Shown here one piece after another: positions 37,240-37,336 of a stretch of DNA of 37,336 bases. Below the pieces are notes generated by a model. It searched no databases and was not told the origin of the DNA. It saw nothing but the letters and a program-made list of their open reading frames with translations. The stretch spans positions 1-37,336 of the forward strand of contig JALLPB010000003.1 of NCBI GenBank assembly GCA_036939975.1. The letters are read 5' to 3'. The DNA comes from Cyclostephanos tholiformis. Its lineage: Eukaryota; Bacillariophyta; Thalassiosirophyceae; Thalassiosirales; Thalassiosiraceae. How positions within the stretch are numbered: the first letter of the stretch is position 1; the number at the start of each line of letters is the position of its first letter. The translations under genes were made by a program, and so were the position numbers.

Positions 37240-37336
37240 TGTCCTTACTACCGTATTAAAATCAAGGGAAAATTGCTAAAAACTACCGTAGAAGTCGGGG
37301 CATAAGAGACACATAAACAGCAGAAAGCACCAGCTA

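Overview
The window is nuclear DNA of a diatom, most likely a centric one. Four things point there. Short GT-AG introns of 66-140 bp interrupt several genes. Many proteins begin with a signal peptide followed by an ASAF-like plastid motif, which indicates a complex red-lineage plastid. One protein is a ubiquitin with an N-terminal secretory leader, as expected for the periplastid (SELMA) system. Three genes (CFAP53-like, RP2-like, DNAAF10/WDR92) belong to cilia, which centric diatoms keep for flagellate sperm and pennates have largely lost. The species cannot be named from the sequence.

Layout: 1-1788 is gene-poor with a decayed coding remnant. 1789-2865 (+) is a plastid protein made of two similar modules, a good candidate for a pyrenoid shell (PyShell) protein. 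4091-4930 (+) is CXIP4-like. 6005-7360 (-) is a plastid-type DnaJ. 7722-9200 (+) is CFAP53-like (2 exons). 9621-13613 (-) is a membrane-anchored GH81 beta-1,3-glucanase (4 exons). 14037-15626 (+) is a type II membrane, glycosyltransferase-like protein. 15813-16679 (-) is the secretory-leader ubiquitin with a long C-terminal extension. 16875-17291 (+) is a small membrane protein. 17498-18385 (-) is RP2-like and 18544-19706 (+) is DNAAF10; these two are divergent. 19811-21047 (-) is a plastid protein of unknown role. 21571-22801 (+) is a UQCC1/CBP3 chaperone with a C-terminal WW domain. 23449-26895 (+) is a bacterial-type organellar isoleucyl-tRNA synthetase. 27040-27748 (-) is a three-zinc-finger protein (CCHC, GRF-like, CCCH). 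28016-29740 (+) is a DUF1997-like plastid protein. 30115-31146 (-) is a conserved plastid protein of unknown role. 31622-33679 (+) is Sam50. 33880-37161 (-) is a SART3/Prp24-like U6 snRNP recycling factor.

Functionally the window is dominated by organelle biogenesis (plastid chaperone, organellar tRNA charging, Sam50, complex III assembly, plastid proteins) and by cilia. There are no operons. Neighbouring genes switch strand at 15 of 17 junctions, so most intergenic spaces are shared divergent promoters or shared 3' ends.

The regulatory signals I could see are a recurrent TGGCGGGAA 9-mer and GGTAGG-type clusters upstream of start codons, a palindromic CRE, and a multi-motif module shared by the IleRS and Sam50 promoters. 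No tRNA, rRNA, CRISPR array or intact transposon was recognised.
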